Shown piece after piece: positions 17,437 to 25,342 of a stretch of 33,641 nucleotides of DNA. Origin of the DNA: an uncultured Thermotogae bacterium (lineage in GTDB: Bacteria; Thermotogota; Thermotogae; Mesoaciditogales; Mesoaciditogaceae); NCBI GenBank assembly GCA_913056255.1, contig CAJXLN010000018.1:1-33641 (forward strand), written 5' to 3'. Position 1 is the first letter of the stretch. Each line of letters begins with the position of its first letter. The notes beneath the pieces were generated by a model. The model had not been told where the DNA came from, searched no databases, and saw only the letters and a list, made by a program, of their open reading frames with translations. The position numbers and the translations under genes were made by a program.

Positions 17437-20400
17437 TCATTCCTTTGCTATTTTAGCCGTTATGAATATGTCAAGATTATCGGTGGAATCTTGAAATGTC
17501 GTCGATCGGAAAAATTGTCCTATGAAAGGTAAATCTCCAAGAAAAGGCATCTTGGTAACGTTTTGGGATCTGTCGTGTTTGATGAGGCCGCCTATCATGA
17601 GCGTTTGTCCATCTGAGATCACGACTTTCATGGACGCACTGCGTGTATTAACGGCAGGAATACCATTAACGGCATGACCCCAATCGGCATCACTGACATC
17701 TATGGTGATCGTCAAAGAGATCTGACCATTCGGGAGAACGAGTGGTAGGATCGTAAGTTGAATACCCGTATTCAGGAATTTTAGCTCCTGTTTTTGTTGA
17801 CCATTCACGCTTGTAGTAACTATGTACGGATATTTCGATCCCACAAGAATATTCGCCGATTCTCCGCTTTGCGTTGTGAGTGTTGGAGCGGAGAGAATCG
17901 ATCCCGATCCCGTTGTTTGTGAAATTTTCGCGTCCATTGTCGCGTTTGATGAAATGATATTGTCGGCAAGTCCAGACAAGAAATGTGGAAGATTTGCGAC
18001 ATCGATGAGTTTGAAATTCAAGTTCAATCCGTTGTTGAATATCAGCTGAGGTGTCATGAAGGTTGTATCTATATTTTGAGTCAGATCATTGTTTTTATTG
18101 ACGTCTACGATCTTCGCCTCTATCTCAACGTCTTTTCTGGGACTGATCAAAGGTTTCACCATGTAATCGAGCTTTTCAGCTTTTGAAGGAGTTAATCCGC
18201 TTACCACGATCACCCCCGTGTTGGTATCGGTGAAAACCTTGCCTCCTACGAATTTTGCCATTGATGTTATGCTGTTCACGTTACCACTCGCCCTGTAGAC
18301 TCTTGTTATTCCAGAGGTGTTAGATTCAACAACAACGAGTGACGTTCCAGAAAAACTCAGACCGTATGCGTTTGAAATGGCGTATTCGAACTGACCAAGG
18401 GGCACATTTGAAAGCTTAAGCGTCACATTTGGAAGGCTTTGATATGCGAAGATCACATTTCTATCGAAAGCTTTGTACACACGCTCTATCAACGATGAAA
18501 GAGGGTATTCTTCAACATCACAACTCACCTTACCGTTGTTCACAATGACCCTTTGCACTCGAGTTGACACCTCGGTAGGCGTGGCATTAACGATGGGTAG
18601 GCGTGCGAGACCCGTCGTTTCCATCATGGCCACTGCATTTCCAACTTCGAGTTTTGAACCAGAGATCGCTACCAAGATTGAAGTTGCACGTGTTGCCGGA
18701 GTTGATGGGCCGTAAAATTCGAGTCCTTTTGCCATTACCATGGATTTAACGGTTTCATAGTCGTCGGGACTTATTCTCACGACTGTCGTCACGGGAGGCG
18801 TCTTTGCATATTCGAATTTTGAAGATCGTGTAGTTATGAATTTTGCCGCATCATCGATTTCACCTGAATTTTTACCGTAAACAACGAATTCTTTCAGGTT
18901 TTTAAGGTACATGAAGTTGATATCAGGATATTTCAACTTCATCAAGTTCTCGACATCACTCGCAACGATTTCATTGTTCCACGGAACTTCACGGATGTAC
19001 ACGTTCGTTCTATTCAACGTATTCTGTGAAACTTTGAGAGCGGATTTCTTAACAAGCCCTGCGCTTTCAATATCACTAATGAAATTTTTAACACTGGTTG
19101 ATGGACCACTTATCACGTACTTCAAAGATTTCGCAGTTGGAGAGGCGATTGTGCCTGTTCCAAACAAGGTGGGGTATTCCTTTTCGAGAAGAGAGTTGAC
19201 GGCTTTCAGATCATTTGGAGATATTTCAACGGTGATCGTTATTCGTTGAGCGTTAAGAGTTTCTTTTGGAGTTCGTTTTTGGGCAAAATCGGCAGCCATA
19301 TCCACATCTTTAGCATTTGTTCCGTAGAAAAGTATCTGTTCAAACGATGTCAAATACGAGTATTTGACATCTGGATACATTATGCCGATGATCTTGAACA
19401 GGTCATTAACCGACTTCTTGTCAGTCCAGTTTGCAAAGCTAACATGAATGATTCGTGGCTTTGCGATTGTCAATGTACTCGCTATCAATTCAACATTTTT
19501 TTCAAACTCAGAGATCTGTACCTTCGGACCGTTTACTATGTACACAACACTTGAAGAGTTATATGATGGAGAGCCGTATGCCGTGATAGAGGGAAACTTA
19601 TGTGTGAATTGTAAAAATGCCGGAACATTTTGTACAGGTACACTGAAAGTCATCGTGATTTTAGGGCCGCTTTGTGACAGGATCTCTTTGTACTTTGAAA
19701 TCACATTGAAGGCTTTTTCTAAATCTGCCGTTGCCCCTTTCATCACAATAGTGGAAAAACTTTTTAAGTACATTATTTTCACCGTTGGATACATGGTCGT
19801 GATCAAATTTTGGAGATCGGATTCAGATTCTGCGTCTTTCCATTCGACTGTCTTGAAGTTTTCACTTTCTTTTATGAAATCCATAAGGCTCTTTATGGTT
19901 TTTTGTTGCTCAACGGTTGCTTTAACGATAGCATGAGAACCGATAAAATCTATAACTTTGTTCTTTCCAAAAAGATTACTGACCAAAGATGAAAAAGTCG
20001 AAGATGCGATGTTAGTGGTTGATAAATCGTAAAAACTCACGATGTTGTTGTACGTTCCAACTCCCAATTTTCCAAGATCCTTCACGAGCGCATCAACGGG
20101 GGCGATGTAGTACGTTCCATCCGGAAGTATGGCGTATCCAACACCTGGTGAAGATATCAACACATCGTAAAAGGCTTCCGCTGGGGTTACGTCACTAAGA
20201 GTGATGTTTACCGGTTTTTGTGCGATTTCTGGTTCTATGACGAGATTTCTCTTCAAGATTCGAGCGAGGTATTTGATGGCGAGTCCAAGAGTGGATCCCT
20301 TTTGACCAGAAAAATCAATGGATACCCGTGTGGCAGGGCCAGTCAACGCTAAACTCTGGGATATGCCGAGTGTTACGAAACTCACCACAAGAGTGTGATC

Positions 20401-20715
20401 TTCTTCTCCGACGAAAGTGCTCACGATGAATGGAAAGCTGAATTTCACCGCGCTATGTGAATCTGTGGAAAACATGGTCACTTTTACGGGTCCCCATGTC
20501 ATTTCTTTTGAGATATTCGTGGAAATCGTTCCATCGAATGTGATTTGGGGATGATTGCCAAGAACTCCATTTAAAGCCCAATTCGGTTTCGAATCAAAGA
20601 GAAGTCTGGCTTGGAATGTCTCTTGTGTCGCAAAGAAAGTTAAATTTTGTAGCTTTGCTCCAAAGATCATAATTGGCACAAATACCAAAAATAACCAAAT
20701 GATACCCTTTCTCAT
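17437..20715 (-). CDS. pilQ: Type IV pilus secretin PilQ-like, with repeated periplasmic modules
   Basis: Outer-membrane gate of a type IV pilus or related machine. Signal peptide about 1-20. An AMIN-like beta domain (21-135), an STN-like domain (140-205) and an N1-like domain (about 220-285) come first. Three tandem copies of an about 135-residue A-B unit follow (A at about 287-345, 422-482, 571-634; B at about 352-415, 491-556, 643-706; each A carries YPxxxxxYL). A second STN-like (about 733-800) and N1-like (804-855) pair precedes the secretin channel (861-1090), with the signature MPFLGDLPFIGQFFR at 1056-1070. At 1092 residues it is far longer than E. coli- or Pseudomonas-type PilQ (about 700). 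The ribosome site GGGGGTG is five bases before ATG 20713-20715. Confidence 0.93.
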   Translation of the reverse strand: MRKGIIWLFLVFVPIMIFGAKLQNLTFFATQETFQARLLFDSKPNWALNGVLGNHPQITFDGTISTNISKEMTWGPVKVTMFSTDSHSAVKFSFPFIVSTFVGEEDHTLVVSFVTLGISQSLALTGPATRVSIDFSGQKGSTLGLAIKYLARILKRNLVIEPEIAQKPVNITLSDVTPAEAFYDVLISSPGVGYAILPDGTYYIAPVDALVKDLGKLGVGTYNNIVSFYDLSTTNIASSTFSSLVSNLFGKNKVIDFIGSHAIVKATVEQQKTIKSLMDFIKESENFKTVEWKDAESESDLQNLITTMYPTVKIMYLKSFSTIVMKGATADLEKAFNVISKYKEILSQSGPKITMTFSVPVQNVPAFLQFTHKFPSITAYGSPSYNSSSVVYIVNGPKVQISEFEKNVELIASTLTIAKPRIIHVSFANWTDKKSVNDLFKIIGIMYPDVKYSYLTSFEQILFYGTNAKDVDMAADFAQKRTPKETLNAQRITITVEISPNDLKAVNSLLEKEYPTLFGTGTIASPTAKSLKYVISGPSTSVKNFISDIESAGLVKKSALKVSQNTLNRTNVYIREVPWNNEIVASDVENLMKLKYPDINFMYLKNLKEFVVYGKNSGEIDDAAKFITTRSSKFEYAKTPPVTTVVRISPDDYETVKSMVMAKGLEFYGPSTPATRATSILVAISGSKLEVGNAVAMMETTGLARLPIVNATPTEVSTRVQRVIVNNGKVSCDVEEYPLSSLIERVYKAFDRNVIFAYQSLPNVTLKLSNVPLGQFEYAISNAYGLSFSGTSLVVVESNTSGITRVYRASGNVNSITSMAKFVGGKVFTDTNTGVIVVSGLTPSKAEKLDYMVKPLISPRKDVEIEAKIVDVNKNNDLTQNIDTTFMTPQLIFNNGLNLNFKLIDVANLPHFLSGLADNIISSNATMDAKISQTTGSGSILSAPTLTTQSGESANILVGSKYPYIVTTSVNGQQKQELKFLNTGIQLTILPLVLPNGQISLTITIDVSDADWGHAVNGIPAVNTRSASMKVVISDGQTLMIGGLIKHDRSQNVTKMPFLGDLPFIGQFFRSTTFQDSTDNLDIFITAKIAKE

Positions 20716-20732
20716 ACTTACACCCCCGATGC

Positions 20733-21251
20733 TTATTCTTCGGTCATCCCTTGAGAATTAACGATGTTCAATTTTCCATTGGAAAGATTCATTATCAAAG
20801 CTCCTTCCAAAGTTGGATTGAAATAAACCACTACGTATTTTTTACCATCGAGCAAAAAATGCGTATTTCCTGAATCAAAATCAAAAGTGGTACTCCTGCC
20901 ATTTAACGATAAAGTTACCATGTCAGCATTATGACCCTTAACACCACTTACGTACACTATTTTTTTGTTTATCTTTGCGCTCAATATTGGAGCTTTTAAA
21001 AGATTCATAAGATCACTTTCATCCAGTTTTATACTGAGAGGTAAGAATGGATCGTGAGATATTTTTACAGGCTTTATATGGTCCGTGGCCACTTTTTTTG
21101 CAAGTACGGATTCGACCTGAATCTCTGGTGGTGCGATTTTCGATACGTTGTTACTGAATCTTTTCGGGAAGATAAGTACGTAACCCAGCCAAACAAAAAT
21201 GGCAATTATTACCAACAACAACGATATCACCACAATACTCTTACTTTTCAT
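20733..21251 (-). CDS. PilP/GspC-like periplasmic pilus assembly protein
   Basis: A 172-residue bitopic protein: a short cytoplasmic head, TM at about 6-28, then a periplasmic region. The linker carries HDPFLPLS, resembling the DPF motif of PilP, and a C-terminal beta-rich domain (IVYVSGVKG...VVYFNPTLEGALIMNL) resembles the PilP/GspC homology region that contacts the secretin. No lipobox is visible, unlike proteobacterial PilP lipoproteins. Position between the PilO-like gene and the secretin is the standard pilMNOPQ order and is the main support for the call. Confidence 0.7.
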   Translation of the reverse strand: MKSKSIVVISLLLVIIAIFVWLGYVLIFPKRFSNNVSKIAPPEIQVESVLAKKVATDHIKPVKISHDPFLPLSIKLDESDLMNLLKAPILSAKINKKIVYVSGVKGHNADMVTLSLNGRSTTFDFDSGNTHFLLDGKKYVVVYFNPTLEGALIMNLSNGKLNIVNSQGMTEE

Positions 21252-21255
21252 TCAT

Positions 21256-21732
21256 TCAGCCCCCATAAACCCTTACCACGAATTTTTCGAGTATGACGTG
21301 CTCATAGCTGATAAAACCACTCTTGTACTCAAAGCCAACGTAGTTGATAGGAGTTAAAGACTTCATAGAGATTTCTATCACATTCACATTCGTGAATTCT
21401 CCAAGTACATTTAACAGTGCAATCGGATCCACTTGAGTTGGTTCTGAAAGTGCCAAAGTGCTTCTCGATATTTTGAATTTCGCAGAAGGAAGAGCCGCCA
21501 TAAGCGCCTTTTTCAAATTCGACAGCGTTACAGCATGTGATCTTAACTTTTTCGAATAGAAGGATAATTGCTGATTCATTCTGAAATCTTGAGAATAAAG
21601 AGTGTCGAATTTTTGAATCGAGTGTGTGATCTTTTCAAGACTTCCAGAAAAGTGTAAAAACATAACTAAATCGAATATCAGCACCAATGCCAAAGTCGTG
21701 AATATCAATATCAAAGAGAGTTTTCTACTCAT
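21256..21732 (-). CDS. pilO: PilO-like inner-membrane pilus assembly protein
   Basis: A 158-residue protein with an N-terminal TM (about 7-28), a coiled-coil segment (about 30-75) and a C-terminal alpha/beta domain, the PilO/GspM plan. It pairs with PilN to link the PilM ring to the secretin. Sequence identity to the family is not obvious by eye; the call rests on topology and gene order. Its ATG overlaps the pilN stop (ATGA). Confidence 0.72.
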   Translation of the reverse strand: MSRKLSLILIFTTLALVLIFDLVMFLHFSGSLEKITHSIQKFDTLYSQDFRMNQQLSFYSKKLRSHAVTLSNLKKALMAALPSAKFKISRSTLALSEPTQVDPIALLNVLGEFTNVNVIEISMKSLTPINYVGFEYKSGFISYEHVILEKFVVRVYGG

Positions 21733-22265
21733 GAACCACCTCTCGAAATGGAAAGTGCATCGTTGGAAGCTTTGTACCAGTTCGATGTTTGGAATTTTTC
21801 TATATGAGTTTTGTATCCAAGACTTTCAAAAACTTTTTTTTCGATGTATAGAATCTCAGTGCTTTTATCGGTTCTGAATTGAATGAAATACAGAGGCGTT
21901 GCTGAATTTTCCACGTAACGAAAGTAGGAAAAAGAGATCTTTCCATTGACTTTATCAGTTGCGAGATTCAATGCCATGAGAATAGAATGAAATTTTTCAA
22001 CATTTTCAAGAGTGTTTTTTATCGAAGAAAGTGTGCGAGATTGGGTATTTAAAAGATTGGTGTATCTCCAAATTTGTTTGTCTACACGAGACTGAATCTC
22101 ACTTTTCGAGACACTTGAAAAAGAGGAAATGCCGGCAACAGAAAGCAGTTTGTCATCAGTGGAAAGGGAACTTTGGTACAAATTGTTTATCACGGTTTCA
22201 CCGACGAAATAGAATATAAATCCCACACCTATTATCAGACCCATTACCATGAAAAATTTCGTCAA
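21729..22265 (-). CDS. pilN: PilN-like inner-membrane pilus assembly protein (start probably upstream)
   Basis: TM near the N-terminus (about 5-23), periplasmic coiled coil, C-terminal ferredoxin-like domain: the PilN plan. Coordinates use the first canonical codon, TTG at 22263-22265, but this has no ribosome site and removes the cytoplasmic tail that binds PilM. In the same frame an ATT at 22308-22310 adds 15 residues (LRLNFYRKKIRKIK after the start), a basic tail resembling the INLLP-type PilN N-terminus, and GAGGAG lies 9 bases before it inside the end of pilM. An in-frame TGA blocks anything longer. I consider the ATT start more likely than not, giving 21729-22310 and 193 residues. Confidence 0.75.
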   Translation of the reverse strand: MTKFFMVMGLIIGVGFIFYFVGETVINNLYQSSLSTDDKLLSVAGISSFSSVSKSEIQSRVDKQIWRYTNLLNTQSRTLSSIKNTLENVEKFHSILMALNLATDKVNGKISFSYFRYVENSATPLYFIQFRTDKSTEILYIEKKVFESLGYKTHIEKFQTSNWYKASNDALSISRGGS

Positions 22266-22275
22266 TTTTATTTTT

Positions 22276-23241
22276 CTAATTTTTTTTCGATAAAAATTTA
22301 GTCTTAGAATTGTCCAACACTCCTCTCATGGCAAGACTGTACGCATTCAGAGGTACATCCAATTCAAGATTAACGATCTCAGGATAAGAAAATGTCTTCT
22401 TGGCTATCTGTAATTCCTTCAAGATTTCGCACCACACATCGATGTATTTTTCAAATTCAGATGTGCAAATCACCGAATCTATTTTTTCATTTGACATGGA
22501 AAACCTCGAGAGCATCATCCTGGAAAGCTTTTGTAGGCTATCGGACAATTCCATGTAATGCGATTTTATCCCATCGTTATCCGTATCATCGGTTATACCC
22601 TCAGTTCCTCCCAAAACACTATCAATGCCTACAAGCTTTCCATCTTTAAAAAGTTCCATGTAAGTCGAGGAAATATCTTCGAAAACAACGAATGTCAATC
22701 CCTTTGACAAATGATCTTCAAGTAAATAATTGAATTTGAAATACCCCGCATCGAGAATATCGGGAAATGGCAGGGCCGATTTAAAAAATAAAGTGTTGAA
22801 TTTTGATATATCTTCATTTCTCACCACAAACGCGGAAATCAATAAATTAGAACTGTTCATACTCCTATTCACATCCACGTCAACCGTTATCTCTTCTGGT
22901 GAAATGGAAAGTTCTTTTACGATCTGAAACTTTGCCGCATTGGGCACTTGTTGCACTGGCATGTTTGGAATTTCAATTTGCCTGAATAATATCTTATCTG
23001 GGAAAAGCGCAGTGGAGATCACATCTTCCATGTTTATTTTCAAAGCAGAGCCCGCATTGCCCAAAGCGATTACGATCTCATTCTCATCTTTTAGACTCTC
23101 ACCATCAAAGGGCTTTTTTTTGTACGGGATTGATACTTTAGAAACGACTTCCATCTTTTTACCGCTCTTTTTGAGTTTTACACCGTCTACCTGATATCTT
23201 CCAATGTTCAAACCAACGTAAAAATCCGTGAATAATCCCAT
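22276..23241 (-). CDS. pilM: PilM-like actin-fold ATPase of the pilus machine
   Basis: Cytoplasmic actin/FtsA-like protein that binds the PilN tail and couples the motor to the envelope complex. The N-terminus (VGLNIGRYQVDGVKL) is the first phosphate-loop strand; FPDKILFRQIEIPNMP and the KELSISPEEITVD segment match PilM families. 321 residues, slightly shorter than usual (about 350). ATG at 23239-23241, with GGAAGTGA overlapping the pseudopilin stop. Its final codons overlap the proposed pilN extension. Confidence 0.88.
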   Translation of the reverse strand: MGLFTDFYVGLNIGRYQVDGVKLKKSGKKMEVVSKVSIPYKKKPFDGESLKDENEIVIALGNAGSALKINMEDVISTALFPDKILFRQIEIPNMPVQQVPNAAKFQIVKELSISPEEITVDVDVNRSMNSSNLLISAFVVRNEDISKFNTLFFKSALPFPDILDAGYFKFNYLLEDHLSKGLTFVVFEDISSTYMELFKDGKLVGIDSVLGGTEGITDDTDNDGIKSHYMELSDSLQKLSRMMLSRFSMSNEKIDSVICTSEFEKYIDVWCEILKELQIAKKTFSYPEIVNLELDVPLNAYSLAMRGVLDNSKTKFLSKKN

Positions 23242-23245
23242 TCTA

Positions 23246-23653
23246 TCACTTCCAAGCCAAATTTATCTTCCCAATCACTGGTGTAACGCTGATCTTCGCG
23301 ACAAAAGAGTTGTTAACGAAAAAATTCAAAGTGCCGGAAATGTAGGGTACACCCTTTGAAAAAGCAAAACACTTATTCCCTTCAATTTTAACGAAATTGA
23401 GGGGGCTGGTTTTAACGATTTTCTTGTCTAACATCACTTTCAGGTTCTTCTGTGAAATGTGAACTTCCACTTCGTTGTTTTTTAAAAATGACAGGAATCG
23501 AGCGTATCTTATCGAATTCTTGATCCCCTTTATCTCGGCGATTGAGCCGGTACGCTCCATCCATGCTCGGACATTTGGAATTGTTAACGAGAAAATCAAA
23601 AAAGCGATCGTCATGTAGATCAAAAATTCCACAAATGTGCTACCTTTCCACAT
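23246..23653 (-). CDS. Type IV pseudopilin (GspH/FimT-like)
   Basis: A 135-residue prepilin-like protein. The N-terminus MWKGSTFVEFLIY has a very short leader ending in Gly4, a Glu at mature position 5 and a hydrophobic helix, which is the type III signal cleaved by a PilD-type peptidase. The leader (four residues) and the mature Ser1 instead of Phe are unusual but tolerated. The small beta-rich remainder suggests a minor pseudopilin rather than the major pilin. It follows pilC by two bases. No prepilin peptidase is in the window. Confidence 0.8.
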   Translation of the reverse strand: MWKGSTFVEFLIYMTIAFLIFSLTIPNVRAWMERTGSIAEIKGIKNSIRYARFLSFLKNNEVEVHISQKNLKVMLDKKIVKTSPLNFVKIEGNKCFAFSKGVPYISGTLNFFVNNSFVAKISVTPVIGKINLAWK

Positions 23654-23655
23654 TT

Positions 23656-24861
23656 TTAGAAGTGTTTTCCTGCTCCACTTTCAAGACTGAACATGGTTTG
23701 ATAAAGGCTGAAAGCCAAAAAGCCCACGAATATTCCTATAACACCTATCATAGCAGGTTCAACCATAGATACGATTTGTTTCAACTTGACGGACACCTCT
23801 TGATCGTAAAATTCAGAAACCTTGTTGAGCATTTCATCAACTCTTCCCGTTTCCTCGCCAGTTCCCACCATTTCCACAAGTAGTTGAGGAAAATATTTCG
23901 ATTTCTCCATCGCCTCTTTAAGAGTTCCGCCATTTCTAAGCGTATCAACCATCAAAGGAACCGAATTTATCAGTTTAGAGCTTGAAGTTGCATTGGCCGC
24001 CATTTCAACTGCACTGGTGATCGATACTCCACTGGATATCAAAGTTGCGAGAGTTTTACTGAAACTTGAAGAACTTTCCAAACGTCTCAGCTTTTTTATT
24101 GGTGGCAGAAGGTTTAAAAGGATGTTCTTCGTCATGATCCCGTATGGCGTACGCATGAAAAAAGCTCCACCAATAAAGGCAAAAGCCAGAAACATAATGG
24201 TAGCCAACCAATTGTGGGAAATGTAATTGTTGGTGTTTATAAGTAGCGCAACGATACCACCTGGTTTAATGTTTCCGAATGCTTTGAAGAGATTTGGAAG
24301 TATAAACAAACTTATGAACATCAATATCAACACGGCAAATACAGAAACAAAAGCCGGATAAGCCATTGCCGATCGAATTTCGTCTTTCAATTTTTTCGAA
24401 TCTTCATAGAATTTTGAGAGTTTCGATAATGATTCGTCAAGCACTCCGCCACTTTCTCCAGCTTGCATAAGATTGATCAGAACAGGATCAAATGCACCGG
24501 TTTTCTCAAAAGCCTCGGAAAGTGACATTCCACCGTCAATGGAAATAACTACTTCGGACAGTATCTTTCCGAAAGATTTGCTGAAAGCTTCCTGTCTCGC
24601 CAGAAGATTGAGCGCATCTTTTATTCGTACTCCTGCATTTACCATTGTGGAAAACTGACGTGTGAATAGCACCAGATCCGAAAGCTTTGCGCGAAGTCTC
24701 ATACCTCTTTTTTTCTTTGAAATGCTTTTAACACTTAATACCACATATCCTTCTTGAGAAAGTTTGTTGACAAGGCCCACTTCACTTTCCGCATCTAATT
24801 TTCCTTTAACAACTTTCCCGTTCGGGTTCACGGCATCAAATGTATAGGTAGGAATTTCCAT
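23656..24861 (-). CDS. pilC: Type IV pilus inner-membrane platform protein PilC
   Basis: Polytopic platform protein (PilC/GspF family) on which the pilus is assembled. The N-terminal YTFDAVNPNGKVVKGKLDA motif is typical, followed by two GspF domains (about 60-185 and 265-385) with FTRQFSTMVNAGV and the matching FSKTLATLISSGV, each with GESGG/GTGEETG loops, and three hydrophobic segments (about 167-190, 215-235, 370-392). 401 residues is standard. First gene of the operon; ATG at 24859-24861 sits behind GGGGTGA, inside a tandemly repeated leader. The PilB ATPase usually placed upstream is missing. Confidence 0.95.
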   Translation of the reverse strand: MEIPTYTFDAVNPNGKVVKGKLDAESEVGLVNKLSQEGYVVLSVKSISKKKRGMRLRAKLSDLVLFTRQFSTMVNAGVRIKDALNLLARQEAFSKSFGKILSEVVISIDGGMSLSEAFEKTGAFDPVLINLMQAGESGGVLDESLSKLSKFYEDSKKLKDEIRSAMAYPAFVSVFAVLILMFISLFILPNLFKAFGNIKPGGIVALLINTNNYISHNWLATIMFLAFAFIGGAFFMRTPYGIMTKNILLNLLPPIKKLRRLESSSSFSKTLATLISSGVSITSAVEMAANATSSSKLINSVPLMVDTLRNGGTLKEAMEKSKYFPQLLVEMVGTGEETGRVDEMLNKVSEFYDQEVSVKLKQIVSMVEPAMIGVIGIFVGFLAFSLYQTMFSLESGAGKHF

Positions 24862-24879
24862 TCACCCCATTCACCCCAT
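24862..24879 (-). promoter_or_regulatory. Tandem Met-Gly-stop mini-ORF leader in front of pilC
   Basis: Read on the - strand, two exact tandem 9-base units ATG-GGG-TGA run straight into the pilC ATG in the same frame. Each unit is a complete two-codon ORF, and GGGGTGA in each also serves as a ribosome site for the next ATG. With the promoter at 24890-24898 the transcript would start only a few bases before the first ATG. Confidence 0.7.
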
Positions 24880-24889
24880 TTGTAAGAAG

Positions 24890-24898
24890 ATTATAGCA
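24890..24898 (-). promoter_or_regulatory. Extended -10 promoter of the pilus operon
   Basis: TGCTATAAT on the - strand, a consensus extended -10, with no good -35. The predicted start (about 24883) leaves a leader of only about 22 bases before pilC. It lies between the tRNA terminator and pilC, so the pilus operon is insulated from the tRNA operon. Confidence 0.75.
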
Positions 24899-24915
24899 CA
24901 TAGATAAAATAGAAA

Positions 24916-24951
24916 AGAAAAGATCGTATTCTTCTGAATACGATCTTTTCT
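24916..24951 (-). terminator. Rho-independent terminator of the tRNA operon
   Basis: A perfect 16-bp stem (24916-24931 with 24936-24951) and a 4-base loop, followed on the - strand by a T-rich tail (TTTCTATTTTAT). It lies one base beyond the tRNA-Phe CCA end. Confidence 0.9.
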
Positions 24952-24952
24952 A

Positions 24953-25028
24953 TGGTGCCGAGGCCTGGAGTTGAACCAGGGACACGAGGATTTTCAGTCC
25001 ACTGCTCTACCACCTGAGCTACCTCGGC
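24953..25028 (-). tRNA. tRNA-Phe (anticodon GAA)
   Basis: 76 bases with encoded CCA; acceptor GCCGAGG/CCTCGGC, loop CTGAAAA with GAA. The anticodon stem GTGGA/TCCTC has a U28-U42 mismatch, otherwise a normal cloverleaf. Last gene of the tRNA operon. Confidence 0.95.
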
Positions 25029-25030
25029 CT

Positions 25031-25107
25031 TGGCGGGGACGACGAGGCTCGAACTCGCGACCACCGGTGTGACAGACCGGCATGCTAACCAACTGCACCA
25101 CATCCCC
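25031..25107 (-). tRNA. tRNA-Asp (anticodon GTC)
   Basis: 77 bases with encoded CCA; acceptor GGGGATG/CGTCCCC, anticodon stem CCGGT/ACCGG with loop CTGTCAC. Two bases separate it from tRNA-Phe. Confidence 0.97.
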
Positions 25108-25115
25108 ACTCTACG

Positions 25116-25190
25116 TGGTGGGAACGGCAGGACTTGAACCTGCGACCTCCTGCTTGTAAGGCAGGCGCTCTCCCACTGAGCTACATCCCC
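25116..25190 (-). tRNA. tRNA-Val (anticodon TAC)
   Basis: 75 bases with encoded CCA; acceptor GGGGATG/CGTTCCC, anticodon stem CCTGC/GCAGG with loop CTTACAA. Third from last in the tRNA operon. Confidence 0.97.
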
Positions 25191-25196
25191 AAACCT

Positions 25197-25272
25197 TGGC
25201 GCCCTCATGGGGATTCGAACCCCAGCCGCCGGCGTGAAAGGCCGGTGTCCTGGACCGCTAGACGATGAGGGC
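25197..25272 (-). tRNA. tRNA-Glu (anticodon TTC)
   Basis: 76 bases with encoded CCA; acceptor GCCCTCA/TGAGGGC, anticodon stem CCGGC/GCCGG with loop CTTTCAC. First gene of the four-tRNA operon, about 13 bases after the predicted transcription start. Confidence 0.97.
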
Positions 25273-25291
25273 AACTCATCCAGACAGGGAT

Positions 25292-25321
25292 ATATTACAT
25301 TAAGTGAGGGGGGCTTGTCAA
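25292..25321 (-). promoter_or_regulatory. Strong promoter of the tRNA operon
   Basis: Consensus -35 TTGACA (25316-25321) and -10 TAATAT (25292-25297) on the - strand, 18 bases apart. It is the only promoter in the window with a perfect -35, fitting a stable-RNA operon. It lies between the diguanylate cyclase stop and tRNA-Glu. Confidence 0.85.
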
Positions 25322-25342
25322 GTCTTCAAATAAATACGAATG

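Noticed and set aside
24891-25274. 127-residue - strand open frame
   Set aside because: It is the four tRNA genes translated; a known artefact.
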